64,000 bases of DNA. Origin: Cristatella mucedo. Its lineage: Eukaryota > Bryozoa > Phylactolaemata > Cristatellidae. Positions within the stretch are counted from its first letter, which is position 1; each line of letters opens with the position of its first letter. The DNA is taken from positions 4,154,501 to 4,218,500 of the forward strand of contig WPIO01000024.1 in assembly GCA_009760855.2 (NCBI GenBank), in the 5' to 3' direction. A program made the translations under genes and the position numbers. Shown piece after piece: positions 31,905 through 43,624 of this stretch. The notes under the pieces were generated by a model. That model made no database searches. It was given only the letters and a program-made list of their open reading frames with translations, and had not been told where the DNA came from.

Positions 31905-34200
31905 TTAAGCTACAACACTACAGTAGCTGACAGGCTCGACGAGTTTGCACCTCTGACAAAGTGCACTGTGCGTGCCCACCCAGATGGCCTATGGTTTACC
32001 ACAGACATTAAACTAGCCAGGTCTACTAAACGAAAGCTTAAGAAAGCATTCAAAAAGATCCGGACTAACTGTCCATTGACGGGCATATGAAGACTACTGT
32101 AAGTCGTACCAATCGATCCTAGCAAAGGCCAAGTCTAGCTTCTATAGATACATTGTTAAATCACAGATTCACAGTCCAAAAATGCTGACGTAGACAATAA
32201 ACCATCTCCTCAATCGTTCCCAAATTAGCTCCATACCTGATGATCCTTGTGATAATCTAGCTGATCGCTTCTCTCGATTGTTTGTGCAGAAGATAGACAA
32301 GATCAGGGAAAGCATCCCTGCCATGATAACATTCCCACTAGAATGCTGTTTCTCGGTTCCTGGTTGCAACTCAACGTCTGCACTTAATCAGGTCACTAGT
32401 GATGTAATCCTAAAGTTCGTATCGCAATCAAAGAAGACATCAAGTCCTCTGGACCCTATTCCCACTGTCCTGCTCCTATGTTGCATTGATCTGCTGCTAC
32501 CTTTCATAACTAACATCATTAATATGTCATTAGCCTCAGCTGATGCCCCAGCACCTTAAAAAAAGCTGTAGTCAGGCCTCATCTCTAGAAAGCAACACTA
32601 GACCTAGAGAACTTAAGCAACTACCACCCAGTCTCACTTCTACCATTCCTATCAAAGACACTCGAACGGGTCATGGAAGACCAGATCAACTCATATATCT
32701 AAAATTCACACCTTGCTAGTAAGTTCTAGTCTGGCTTTAGAGCTAATGACTCCACAGAGTAAGCACTGCTTAAGGTATACAGCGACCTACTTTGGAATGC
32801 AGTCATGGGTAGAGTGTCTCTGCTTGTTTTGCTCGATCTTTCGGCAGCTTTTGACACCATCGATCACAAAGTTCTTCTAGTGTGCCCCTCCTCTCATCTG
32901 GGCATCACTGGCACTGCTCTGCAGTGGTTCAGGTCCTATCTTAGTGAGAGACTCCAGAGAATGGACGTAAATGGACGAAGATCATGTGAATTATCTCTGA
33001 AATATGGAGTACCTCAGGGCTCTGCACTAGGTCCGGTTCTTTTCACGGTTTATACTCTCCCTCTTGCTGATGTGATTGCCTAGCACGATCTAGGCTTTCA
33101 CTTCTATGCGGAAGACACTCAGTTGTACCTTTGCTTTGATCTCTTCCAGCCTTCGAGCACCTCAAAATCTCTAAACTCACTTCCTGCATGCATTGATGAC
33201 ATCCGCATATGGATGGCAGCAAATTTTCAACGAATAAACGATGAAAAAACAAACTTACTAGTTACGGGCAAACCCATTATGATTCAGAGATTGGAAAGGC
33301 TGTCTCTCAGATTGGCTCTGCCAGCATATCTCCTGTCGAACCAGCTCAAAATCTAGGTGTCATATTCCAAAGCGACCTCTCGTTCGACGACCCTATCAGC
33401 TCCACAGTCAAATCTGCCTATTTTCAGCTTCATAACATTGCTAAAATTCGGGCTTGTTTAGATAAGAATACCACGTCTAAGTTGGTCCATGCATTCGTGA
33501 CATCTCGTCTCGACTTCTGCAACTCACTACTTACTGGCCTACCAGCATGTGCGATCAGGCGATTGCAGCTGGTGCAACACTCTGCAGCTAGGCTTGTCTG
33601 TCGTGAGCATCTCAGTTGCCACATTACTCCACTTCTCGTCGACCTGCACTGGCTACCAGTAGAGGAACCAATTGACTTCAAGGTTTTGTCGCTCACTTTT
33701 AGGTCCTTCATTCTATGGCTCCAGCCTATCTCTCCGACAGACTTCTCCCATCAGGCCAAGCATCGTACCACCAGCTTTTCGGAATCTAAGAGCCTAGATA
33801 TACCACGTACAAACCTCAAATCCTTTGGAGACCGTGCATTTAGCTCGTATGCTCCCAAAGCCTGGAACTGCCTCCCGACCTGCGTCAGAACATCCCCTGA
33901 CCTGTCTACATTTAAAAGGAACTTAAAAACACACCTAGTTAGGATAGCATTTAGTGGGTCCCTGTGATTCGTCCTTCATGTGCTTACGCTTGCTGTCACT
34001 GTGCATGCTGCCACTAATCACATTTGCATGCTGACCCAGTGCATGTCAACCCTAACCATGCTATTCATTTTGTTCGTTATTTAAGCATGTTTTTTCTTAC
34101 AGTTTAATTGCATTTCCCTTTGCAGCAAATGTAAAGCGCCTAGAAAGAGATTAAGTTCTCTGCGGGCGCTTTATCAATCACGTTATTATTATAATATTAT
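31905..34200 (+). mobile_element. Family A LINE with most of the RT and complete 3' end
   Basis: Linker (YNTTVADRLDEFAPLTKCTV), RT fingers (SSPLDPIPTVLLLCCIDLLLP), motif A LLVLLDLSAAFDTIDHKVLL (32817-32876), VPQGSALGPVLF (33009 on), catalytic box FYAED near 33101, LDFCNSLLTGLP, FSGSL stop, then the 3' untranslated region with the hairpin at 34133-34171 and an (ATT)n tail. The usual second Asp-pair reads Ala-Glu-Asp, so YADD has become YAED. Several stops and frameshifts. Its 3' end is almost identical to that of the copy ending at 38040. Confidence 0.93.
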
Positions 34201-36384
34201 TAATACTTTATTCATGGTAGTGCAATTAGAACGGAATAGAGTTAGAGACGAGCAAAAGTGGCAACACTTTAACAAGTTTTCACACAGCTAAGGGCAAGAA
34301 GGGAGTGAAAGCCTTTAGAGGTGGCTTTCATTAAGACCAGAGAGGGAAATACTTAGGCAATTATTTTTCAAGTTGATTAGGCAACCTTGTTTCCTACATA
34401 ATAATATTTTTAATTGGGGCTTTATTGCATAATTAGTGAAATAAATGCAGATAAAAGAATTAGAATGGGCCACCAGTGTTACGGTTGGGTTATGGGCACT
34501 GCAGTGTATTGAACAACTGGAGTGCTTGGAGCTGGTTTTCTGTTGCGACAAAAGACCATGTTGGGAATATAAAAAAATTAAGGCTTTTAGCCAATCGGCT
34601 TTACTAACCGCCAAAAAGCTGTGCATCAGTCCTCTTTTGAAAGTCATCAATTCATTGACACCAAAAACAGCAACAGCATCCATGAATGCATTTGAAAAGA
34701 GGATAGCTCTTAAAGGGAAGGCTTTGTACTCTTAAGATAACCTGTCTCTGGTGTTATTCCAATCCAAAGAAGTGAAATTGAAACCAGTGCAATGGATAAG
34801 CCAACAGATATTCTAAAAATACCCAGAATATGAAAAAGAGTATTTTCCTTCTTGGGATGTGAGTCTTTTTGGACGCCTCCCAGTTACCAGCACCTCAAGG
34901 TTTCAAGCTGGCCATGATCTATTGGGAGACTCTTAGACTTTCCTCAAAGTGCATGCATCACATTCCATCTCTATAGGTCCTGTCTAAACGAAAATATTAC
35001 TGTTATTGCAAGTGGAAATATGAGGTTTGGACATATCGGTCGGATGCTGCAGGTGACCAATCGGGTTAATGTGTTTCTGCACTGTATTGCATTGGCTCAA
35101 CAAATTATGCTTCATATTTTCACTTGCTGGTAGTTTTCAAAGTAATGGAAGTGATATATCCTCCCTATTGTCTCCGTTTACTTGCCTATCGAATTGGCAT
35201 AGGCGTAGTGGTTCTTTCTGACAGGTTTAACCTTGGAGGGTGAGATGTTGCTCATGGATAGAGAGACGTGTACATCTGCAATCTGCAATGAAGGCATCAA
35301 CTACGTTACTGAACTGCAATTGGTGGTGTTTTACCTAGGCCAATATTACTCTGAGGTTTTTGAATCAGCTAATTTAATCGAACGCAGACATGCCTGCTTA
35401 TTAAACATACTATAGCAAATTTGAATGGGCACTCTCTGTAGGCTTGATCAAGTCATTATTTTCCACATAGGAAAACAAGTTTGCGAAGACGGTTTATGAA
35501 GATTAGTAAAATAGTGTCTCGGCCTTTTATAGTCTCACTAGAGAACTCAATCTCTAACAAGCCACTTATACAAGCAATGAAACTCGGACGTGTGCTCATC
35601 GTTAGCATGAACACATGCAAACATCAATACAATTGACAGTAGTCACGAGCAGAATAAACAAGCAAAATGAGGCCACTAAGATATTTCAGACCATTGCCAA
35701 TTACCAGCACACACAAAATAATCCCAAAGACCAGAAAAAGCTATGAGAAGCCGGTAAAGCACATATTTTTTCAGTAATGCCTATTCAGAAGATTTCATAA
35801 TTTAAGTCAAGAGTGATCCACTCTTTAATTCCACTTGACCAAAAAGCAAGGGATTGCCAGGTTTCAGGTCAGTGCAAGATTAACTTGCCAAATTTCAGTC
35901 AGAGGAGGTGAAGGCCTCATATCAAGGCTGGTTGGGATTGTATTTAAGATACACTGGCTGGAGCAAGAGAATGATCTGACTTAAACAGAGGTGGCCAACA
36001 TCTCCTAGCGAAAGGCTTCTCGATTGGAAGTTAGAGAAGACCAACGAGACGATGTTCAATGTTGCAACTGAGCCTCTCGAGGCAGAGAAGCCTTAAATCA
36101 TAATTGTGTACTGACCATAGGCCCCAAACAGCATCGGCCATTAGCAATGCATATACTGATCTTATGCAGTCAAATATGCATGTAAAAAAGAGTTTTACTA
36201 ATTATATTGAAGTTTATCTATTTAAGCCTTCCCAAAATTTGCCTTTCACTTAGCTTAGACTAGGCAAACTTGGCTGGGAAGTTGATGAGCAGGTCTAGTG
36301 ACAATTGAGTTTTGGACAGGACAAACTGATTACGTAAGGATGTTATAGTTGCAATGCTGAGCTGCTCCAAATAAGTTTAAAACG
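34201..36384. repeat. Duplicated block, copy 1, part 3
   Basis: Colinear with about 57516-59685 over 2.1 kb: GGTGGCTTTCATTAAGACCAGAG, ATGGATAAGCCAACAG, GCCAATATTACTCTGAGGTTTTT, CACTAAGATATTTCAGACC. No open frame is conserved between copies, so this is non-coding duplicated DNA or an unclassified repeat. Confidence 0.9.
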
Positions 36385-38040
36385 TTGCGGTTTTTAGCAA
36401 TAGTCAGGCCTCTCCTCAAGAAAGCAACACTAGACCAAGAGAACTTGAGCAACTACCTCCAGTCTCCCTTCTACCGTTTCCATCAAAGACACTGGAACTG
36501 GTCGTGGCAGACCAGCTAAAATCATATATCGAAACCTGACACCTTGCTCGTGAGTTCCAGTCCTGCTTTAGAGCTATTAACTCGACAGAGTCAGCATTGC
36601 TTAGGGTATACAGCGACCTACTTAGGAATGCAGACATGGGTAGAGTGTCTCTGCTTGGTTTACTCGATCTTTCGGCAGCTTTTGACGCCATCGATCACAA
36701 AGTTCTTCTATAGTGCCTCTCATCTCGCCTGGGCATCACTGGCACTGCTCTGCAATGGTTCAGGTCCTATCTTAGTGAGAGACTCCAGAGAATGGACGTA
36801 AATGGACGAAGATCATGTGAATTATCTCTGAAATATGGAGTACCTCAGGGCCCCGTGCTAGGTCCTGTTCTTTTCAAGGTTTATACTCTCCGTCTTGCTG
36901 ATGTGATTGCCAAGCACAATCTAGGCTTTCACTTCTATGCGGATGACACTCAGTTGTACCTTCACTTTGATCCCTCCCAGCCTTTGAGCACCTGAAATTC
37001 TCTAAACTCATTTGCTGCATGCATTGATGACATCCGCACATGGATGGCAGCACATTTTCTGAAACTAAATGATGGCAAAACTAACTTACTAGTTATGGGC
37101 AAACCCAGTGTGATTAAGAAATTGGAAAGGCTGAAGCTCAAAATTGGCTCTGCCAGCATATCTCCTGTCGAATCAGCTCGAAATCTTGGTATCAATTCTA
37201 AAGCGACCTCTCGTTAGACGACCATATCAGCTCCACGGTACAATCTGCCTATTTTCAGCTTCATAATATTTCTTAAATTCGGGCTTGTTTAGATAGGAAT
37301 ACCACGTCTAAGTTGGTTCATGCATTCGTGACATCTCGTCTCGATTTCTGCAACTCACTGCTTACTTTCCTCCCAGCATGTGCGATCGGGCGATTGCAGC
37401 TCGTGCACAACTCTGCAGCTAGGCTTGTCTGTCGTGAGCGTTGCAGTTGCCACATTACTCCACTTCTCACCGACCTGCACTGGCTACCAGTCAAGCAACG
37501 GATTGACTTCAAGGTTTTGTCGCTTACATTTAGGTCCCTTCATTCTATGGCTCCAACCTATCTCTCCGACATGCTCCCCCATCAGGCCAAGCATGGTACC
37601 ACCTGCTTTTTATAATCCAACAGTCTAGAAATACCTTGCTCAAACCCCATATCCTTTGGAGACCGTGCATTTAGTTTGTAGGCTCACAAAGCCTGGAACT
37701 CCCTCCCGACCTGTCTCAAAACATCCCCTGACCTGTCTACATTTAAAAGGAACTTAAAAACACACCTAGTTAGGATAGCATTTAGTGGGTCCCTGTGATT
37801 CGTCCTTCACGTGCTTACGCTTGCTGTCACTGTGCATGCTGCCACTAATCACATTTGCATGCTGACCCAGTGCATGTCAACCCTAACCATGCTATTCATT
37901 TTGTTCGTTATTTAAGCATGTTTTTTCTTACAGTTTAATTGCATTTCCCTTTGCAGCAAATGTAAAGCGCCTAGAAATAGATTAAGTTCTCTGTGGGCGC
38001 TTTAGCAAGTACATTAATATTATTATTATTATTATTATAT
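36385..38040 (+). mobile_element. Family A LINE, RT and complete 3' end
   Basis: From AIVRPLLKKATLDQENLSNY through motif A remnants (FRQLLTP frame; SAAFDAIDHKVLL in another), VPQGPVLGPVLFKVYT (36838 on), FYADDTQLY (near 36937), LDFCNSLLTFLP and HWLPVKQRIDFKVLSLTF to the 3' end and (ATT)n tail. Frames broken at least at 36715, 36995 and 37615. Young relative to most copies, judged by its near-identity to the 34 kb copy at the 3' end. Confidence 0.92.
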
Positions 38041-38440
38041 TTGCCCATTCTCTTCAATACCCGGGATTCTCCGAATGAGATATGACCTGAACCACTGCCG
38101 AGCCGTGCCAGAGATGTTGGGGCGAGATGAGTGGTGCTTTAAAATTAGTTCGACTCCCCGACCAGGCCAAGTATTGTACCACCTGCTTATCGGATTGTAA
38201 CAGTTCAACAATACCTTGTACAAACCTCAAATACTTTGGAAACCGTGCATTTGGTTCCTAGGATCCCAAAGCCTGGAACTCAATCGCGACTTGTAACAAT
38301 AACATCCCCGACTTGACCACATTAAAAGAAAACTTAAAAACGCACCTAGTTAGGACAGCATTAATTAAGTCCCAGCAATTCGTTCTCTATGCACTAATGC
38401 TTGCTGACACTGTGCATGCAGCCAATAACAACACTTAATA
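38041..38440. mobile_element. Family A LINE fragment with 5' inversion
   Basis: 38041-38147 is RT sequence on the minus strand (GTARQWFRSYLIRR); 38148-38440 is the C-terminal RT and start of the 3' untranslated region on the plus strand (CGACCAGGCCAAG through TTAGGACAGCATT). A TAA repeat follows. The missing segment between the two pieces and their opposite orientation are the signature of twin priming with a deletion. Confidence 0.8.
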
Positions 38441-38640
38441 ATAATAATAATAATAATAATAATAGTGCACTTGATATAGCGCCTTCAGATAATGTAATCT
38501 CTCTCTAAGCGCTTTACATTTGCTGCAAGGGGAAATGCAATTGACTGGTATGTAATATCATACTTGATAAGGTAAGATAAGATACGTTCGCTGGGATGCT
38601 CTATCAAGTGTATCATTATTATTATAATAATTGCTGCGAT
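38441..38640. repeat. Foldback of family A tail sequences
   Basis: (TAA)n, then a minus-strand family A 3' end (GTGCACTTGATATAGCGCC to GTAATATCATACTTGATA), then a plus-strand tail remnant (GCTCTATCAAGTGTATCATTATTATTATAATAA). The two ends are inverted copies of each other. Confidence 0.75.
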
Positions 38641-40029
38641 CTACAATGCTCACAGTGAGCCGTCCATTGAAAGCCAGTATTAATTTTTGAATGATTTACT
38701 AAGCATGTGATTCGTGGAACTAGCTAGATTATTTGCTGCAGCAAACCATACGCCTTTAGGGCGATAGCACATTGTGTGTTCAGCCAAAGTTGAAAATACG
38801 TTAAGCATGTTAGGTAGCATCGCTTTGTGGCAAATCTACCAACAATGACAATTTGGAAGGGTATTGAAAAGGAGTGGCAAAGCGGATTCCCCCAAGTCAA
38901 GCATGTATTTCTAGGGTCTTGAGGTTTAACGGTTTACAGGAGATTTTAGGAAAGGAAGGGGGCACATATTGTAAACCTAATAAAATTAATATGTGGTGAG
39001 ATAAGAAAACAATTGCAGTAATTTGGCAGGATAGCTTGCATTTTTGCAATATTATTGGCTCAGTTGTTAACCTTTTTAACCTGAGTAGGACCATGCACTC
39101 AAGTCACAAGAAAAAACGATTTGGAAAGTGCACAAAATGTGGCGCTGAAGGCGTCAGGTACTTTTTAAAAATAATTTCAGGAACACCAAAAGCCAGGATA
39201 AATTGATTTCTTCCAGACATGTTTCATGTTGGATCCGGTAACTAGAGATAAAGAAGGACTTGGTAATTTGGGAATATGCTGCTGCTACAATGTGTACCTT
39301 GTTGTTGGGTGAACTTTAAAGCTATTGATTCAAAAAACTGCTTATAAAACGGAACACACAATCACTCAAATATGAAATAATAATGGGTATTGACTGCTCC
39401 TAATCTAAGTTTGATTGACGTAGAGCAGCCATTCTCAGCTTGTGGGTCCCGAACCATTAAGATCGAACGACTCTTCACTGGGTCGCTGAAGACTCTCGCA
39501 AAACACACAATACCGATGGTCTTAGGAACCAAGATACCTCTCTTCTATATATGCTTTAATTATGCTTCATATGTAACGATAACAATATATCCTGAATATC
39601 GGGTATTCACGTGACAATTGATAGTAGCCAAATTTTAGCTAGGAAGAAACAACGAAAAGAGTCGTATTGTTGTGGGTTGCTGCATTATGATGAACTTTAT
39701 TAAAATTTTGCAGCCTTGAGAAGATTAGGAATAACTGATCTGGAGGGTTTACAAAGGAGAAGCCTAATAGATCGCATCGCTAAAGGCACGGAGTTTAACC
39801 AAATGTATCCTGGTCTCAGTCCAGGCGAGCCTCTTGACAGCAGTAATTGAAACAAGGTCGTATAGTATTTTGAGTGTACTCAATGATAAGTTAGGATTTC
39901 GAAGACAGGTAATGAATTTAAACAACATAACTGTAATATATATGATCACTGAGAATATTTACAAATCCACAGCTACGCTTTAATGAATAAATGATAACAA
40001 TTTGGGACGATCATTATAATATAATTACG
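38641..40029. other. Unannotated stretch with a possible hAT fragment
   Basis: Nothing recognised except the segment at 39424-39515. Confidence 0.5.
39424..39515 (+). mobile_element. Possible hAT DNA transposon end
   Basis: CAGCCATTCTCAGCTTGTGGGTCCCGAACC followed by GGGTCGCTGAAGAC resembles the known hAT terminal pattern CAGNGGTTCTCAACCTGTGGGTCGCG...GGGTCGCCTAAGAC. The other end and an 8 bp target duplication were not found. Confidence 0.4.
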
Positions 40030-40735
40030 AATATACGATAAAGCACCCTCAGAGAACTCAATCTCTCTCTAGGTGCTTTACATGAGCTGCACAGGAAGCA
40101 CCGGCGAAGGGTAAGTGGTAGCACTCTACATAAACAACTAGGAAGACATGATTAGGGGTGACGTGCACAGTGTCATCATGCAAGTGTGGTTAGTGGCAGC
40201 CTGCATAATGTCGGAACCATTAAGAAAATAAAGGTCGAGTAGAAGGAAACAACTTAATAGTGTTATAAATTGGTGTGGGTTTTTTCTCTAAAGGTATTTA
40301 AGTCAGAGATGTCGCGAAGCAAGTGGAGAGTGAGTTGAAAGCTTTGGAGCATAAACTGAAGGTACTGTCTCCAAAGGATTTGAGGGTTGAACGACGGAAA
40401 GTTAAGCATTTTGATTCTGACAAGCAGGTTGTAGGATGATTAGCCTTGTCTGGAGGTAGATTTGATAGGTAGGCTGGAGCGAAATAATATAGAGACCTAA
40501 AGCTGACCGACAAAACCTTGAAGTCGGTGCATTTATTCGGTGGTATAGAAGGCAGATCGGCAAGAGGTGGCACCTGTGGCTACTGAAACGCTCAAGATGG
40601 ACAAGCCGAGCTGCAGAGTTTAGAACCAGCTGTCAGCGACTGATTGCATAAGCCAGTAGACTAGAAAGCAATGAGTTACTGAAGCCAAGACGGGATGCCA
40701 CAAACCCATGGACTAACTTACACGAGGTATAGCTG
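40030..40735 (-). mobile_element. Family A LINE, 5' truncated, old
   Basis: The hairpin has the variant stem AAAGCACC...GGTGCTTT. The 3' untranslated region (TGCACAGTGTCATCATGCAAGTGTGG) and C-terminal RT follow on the minus strand to about 40735. Strongly diverged. Confidence 0.88.
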
Positions 40736-40917
40736 CCCAGTTCTCTTGGTCACATATTTCTTTTCTGAGTAGTCGTCTGAGTGTAGCCTTTTCAAGAGGT
40801 GCTACGACATGATCAGATTTCTATGATCTTTTAGTTATGTTCTTATGAACAATGCTAGGAATAAAAAACTGTAGGTTATCAGCTAGCTGCAAAAACAAAA
40901 CGTGAGGGTGCTTAGAT

Positions 40918-41088
40918 GGTGAGCCGTGATGGCACACTAGGTAAGGCGGTTGCTTTCACAACCAGGTCCCGAGGTCGTGGGTACGATTCCTGTGGTGGGC
41001 AATCCTTTATTGCCACTGCAAGCGGTGGTGATAGCCGTAAAGGCTCTTCTGTCGCTATACAAAAAGAGGCTGTTTAATCACCTAGGAT
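40918..41088 (+). mobile_element. tRNA-derived SINE (SINE-1), plus strand
   Basis: GGTGAGCCGTGATGGCACACTAGGTAAGGCGG forms the tRNA-like 5' head; GTGGGTACGATTCCTG matches the B box (GGTTCGANTCC, one mismatch region). The body (GCAAGCGGTGGTGATAGCC, AAAGGCTCTTCTGTCGCTATAC) matches the copy at 16066-16236. A T-rich run follows at about 41090. Confidence 0.85.
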
Positions 41089-41705
41089 TTTTTTTTTAGA
41101 TCATGGCCCCAATCGTTAAGCAGTGCTATTTCTTAACCAAAAATTCACGTAACTTCACAACAGCACTTAATATATATGAGTGCAAAAGAGCGATGATAAC
41201 TAACAGATAATAGGTATGCACGGTAATAATGAATGGCAGGGTATTAGACACCGACTTATCTGACGATTTCGCCAGCTTGGTTGACTCGGCTTTCAGCTGC
41301 ATGATATTACGAATCCATAGACAAGTAAATTCTTCCTCACAGCATTCAAGGATCATAAATGCTTTAAATAGGTCTTGGCTGTGTATTGCATCATGGTTCA
41401 TTTTGATCTCCATCCTTCCTAACTACAGCCCCAATGTTTCTAAAAGACGGAAATATATTTCCTACTACATTGGTAACTGGTTTTGTTTATATAATATTTC
41501 AAATCAAACTTGTAATAACTATAATCTGTTATCAGTAGTAGGTTGCAGTAGTTTGAAGCGAACTAATTTGTGAACAAAGTTTTTGAAAGACGATCTAAAT
41601 AGAATGCACTGGAAATATACGTTGTCAAAAATGTAAATTTAAGGTATTTGTTAATCACTACATCAAGCATGATCGCCATAAAAGTCCTATACATCCCCAA
41701 AACAG
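41089..41705. other. Unannotated stretch
   Basis: Overlapping frames on both strands (41126-41413 minus, 41229-41573 plus) have no recognised domain. Confidence 0.45.
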
Positions 41706-41790
41706 TGAGAGAGAGGCTGAGAAAGAGAGAGAGAGAGAGAGAGACAGAGAGAGAGAGAGAGATAGAGAGAGAGAGAGGGAGGAAGAAAGC

Positions 41791-41835
<45 letters not shown>

Positions 41836-41873
41836 GAGAGAACGAGAGAGGGAGAGAGAGAGAGAGGAAGAGG
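41706..41873. repeat. (GA)n microsatellite
   Basis: About 165 bases of GA with GGAAGAAAGCAGACAGTG interruptions, purine-rich on the + strand. Confidence 0.95.
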
Positions 41874-43624
41874 GGGTCTATAATTTTTTCAGATCATCCT
41901 GCTGGCAGAACCATAAATCTGAATGTGTTTGCCGCCTTGGACCCCTATTAGTCAATCCTGCTACGGAGTTCTGGATAGCAAATTCAAAATAAATATAATA
42001 TATTCTACGGCAATAATGGAAGTGAACAATTTCCAGAAACATTTTGGTAATATTGCCACATTTAGAGCGTCGTTAATAGCATAATTCTATTGAACACTTT
42101 AAAAAGCTTTTAAAATTAACTTTAACACATTATATTGTTAAACTACCGGCAATCATTTAAAGCACTGTCTTAAAGAGAATCTACCACGAAGTAAAAACTG
42201 ATACCACCATAACTACATAGGTTAATATAGATATATACGGTTTTTCTCTTGGTATTACAATTGCAAAGCTAAACCGTGTGGGCATGCTGACGCAGTTTCT
42301 CTGTTAATTTATTTAGATTTTTGAGGACTAGAAGATACTGAGTTATTTCGACCTAATATTTATGCAATAAAAAAATGCAGAACAGAATTGAACGTCGGAA
42401 ACTTAAGTGGTGGAATATTCATACATAGAAGTATATTGATGATAATTTTCTAACTGACCTTTTACACTTTCCAAATCAAGTATTTTTTTTTACTACAAAC
42501 CCGTGAGCAGTGTACGGGGCTGTTAGTCATTCAGTGTATAGCACTGTATACACTGCATGCATATGCTAGCAATATATAGAGAAGTAGTATACAGATTAGA
42601 TTTGCTATTAGAACATTTATTTTCATATATCCATTATGGATTCAAAACCGAACTGCAATGCACCCCTTCTTACAAATCGTCACTCTGAGACAGCTTTATC
42701 TCTGCCATAGCATTTTGATGACATGGTGAGATTCAAGTTCTCATCATTTTATAATTATTCAGGTACATGCTACGTCAATGCTATGTGAATACCGACGCCT
42801 TCCTCTCGCAATAGAAGATAATGTTGTGATTCAATATTCCCTAACCTTCATAGTTTTGCAGATTCCCATTTATCAGGTTTAAGCAAAAACTCATCCGACC
42901 ATTCAACATTCAATATTCTGTTCAGGATTGTGACCAGCCAAATACGTTACATTGAACCCTAACGATGATAATGGCTAACTGCATTAAGCTACAGTATTCA
43001 AAGTACACTTTATAACTGCCCAGTTAAGAGGCAATTGACTGCCTGTGAGGATAAACAAATGTAGGGTGTTGTAGCTGAAATTTGGGAATGCCCGTTATAC
43101 ATTGGTTGCATGGTACAGCTTAAGAAGCCTCCTCGTGGATTTTTTGGAAACAATGGAGAACGTTTCACGGTTAAAGTTAGGTAACCCAAAGTGCAAGATG
43201 CATGCAAAAATTATCCTTTCATGGTTACGAGAAAAATAGTAGACATTTTACTCCCTTCAGCCCTACTTGTAATAATTTGCTCAAATCTCACGACAGGTTT
43301 ACCCAGTCAGCCTTTACAGAGCATATACTGAGTCACCCAAAATCTCTAATAAAAATTTATTCACCCAAAATATAGCTCCTATCTGCAAGGAGTCTCTCTT
43401 AATATTTAAGATAAAATATACTATTTACTTGACCTAGATTTTTATGGACTGCATAAAGTTCAATGGAACATTAATAAACTTACAGACTTTAGAGAGACCC
43501 GGAAAAAACTATTAGTCTACCAATAAATAAAGATGTAGCCACAGCAACAGGCACTCGATAGGTACTGAGTGAGCACGTATTGCATCTTAAATCAGGAATT
43601 ATTTCATAGCATGACCGCAATATT
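41874..43624. other. Unannotated stretch
   Basis: 1.75 kb of AT-rich sequence with no repeat, exon or RNA gene recognised. Confidence 0.5.

Noticed and set aside
34315-34735. ORFs on both strands in the duplicated block
   Set aside because: The paralogous region at 57.6-58.0 kb does not keep either frame, so coding constraint is unlikely.
41126-41573. Overlapping ORFs of 95 and 114 codons on opposite strands
   Set aside because: No recognised domain, no splice context and no paralogue; chance frames in AT-rich DNA are likely.
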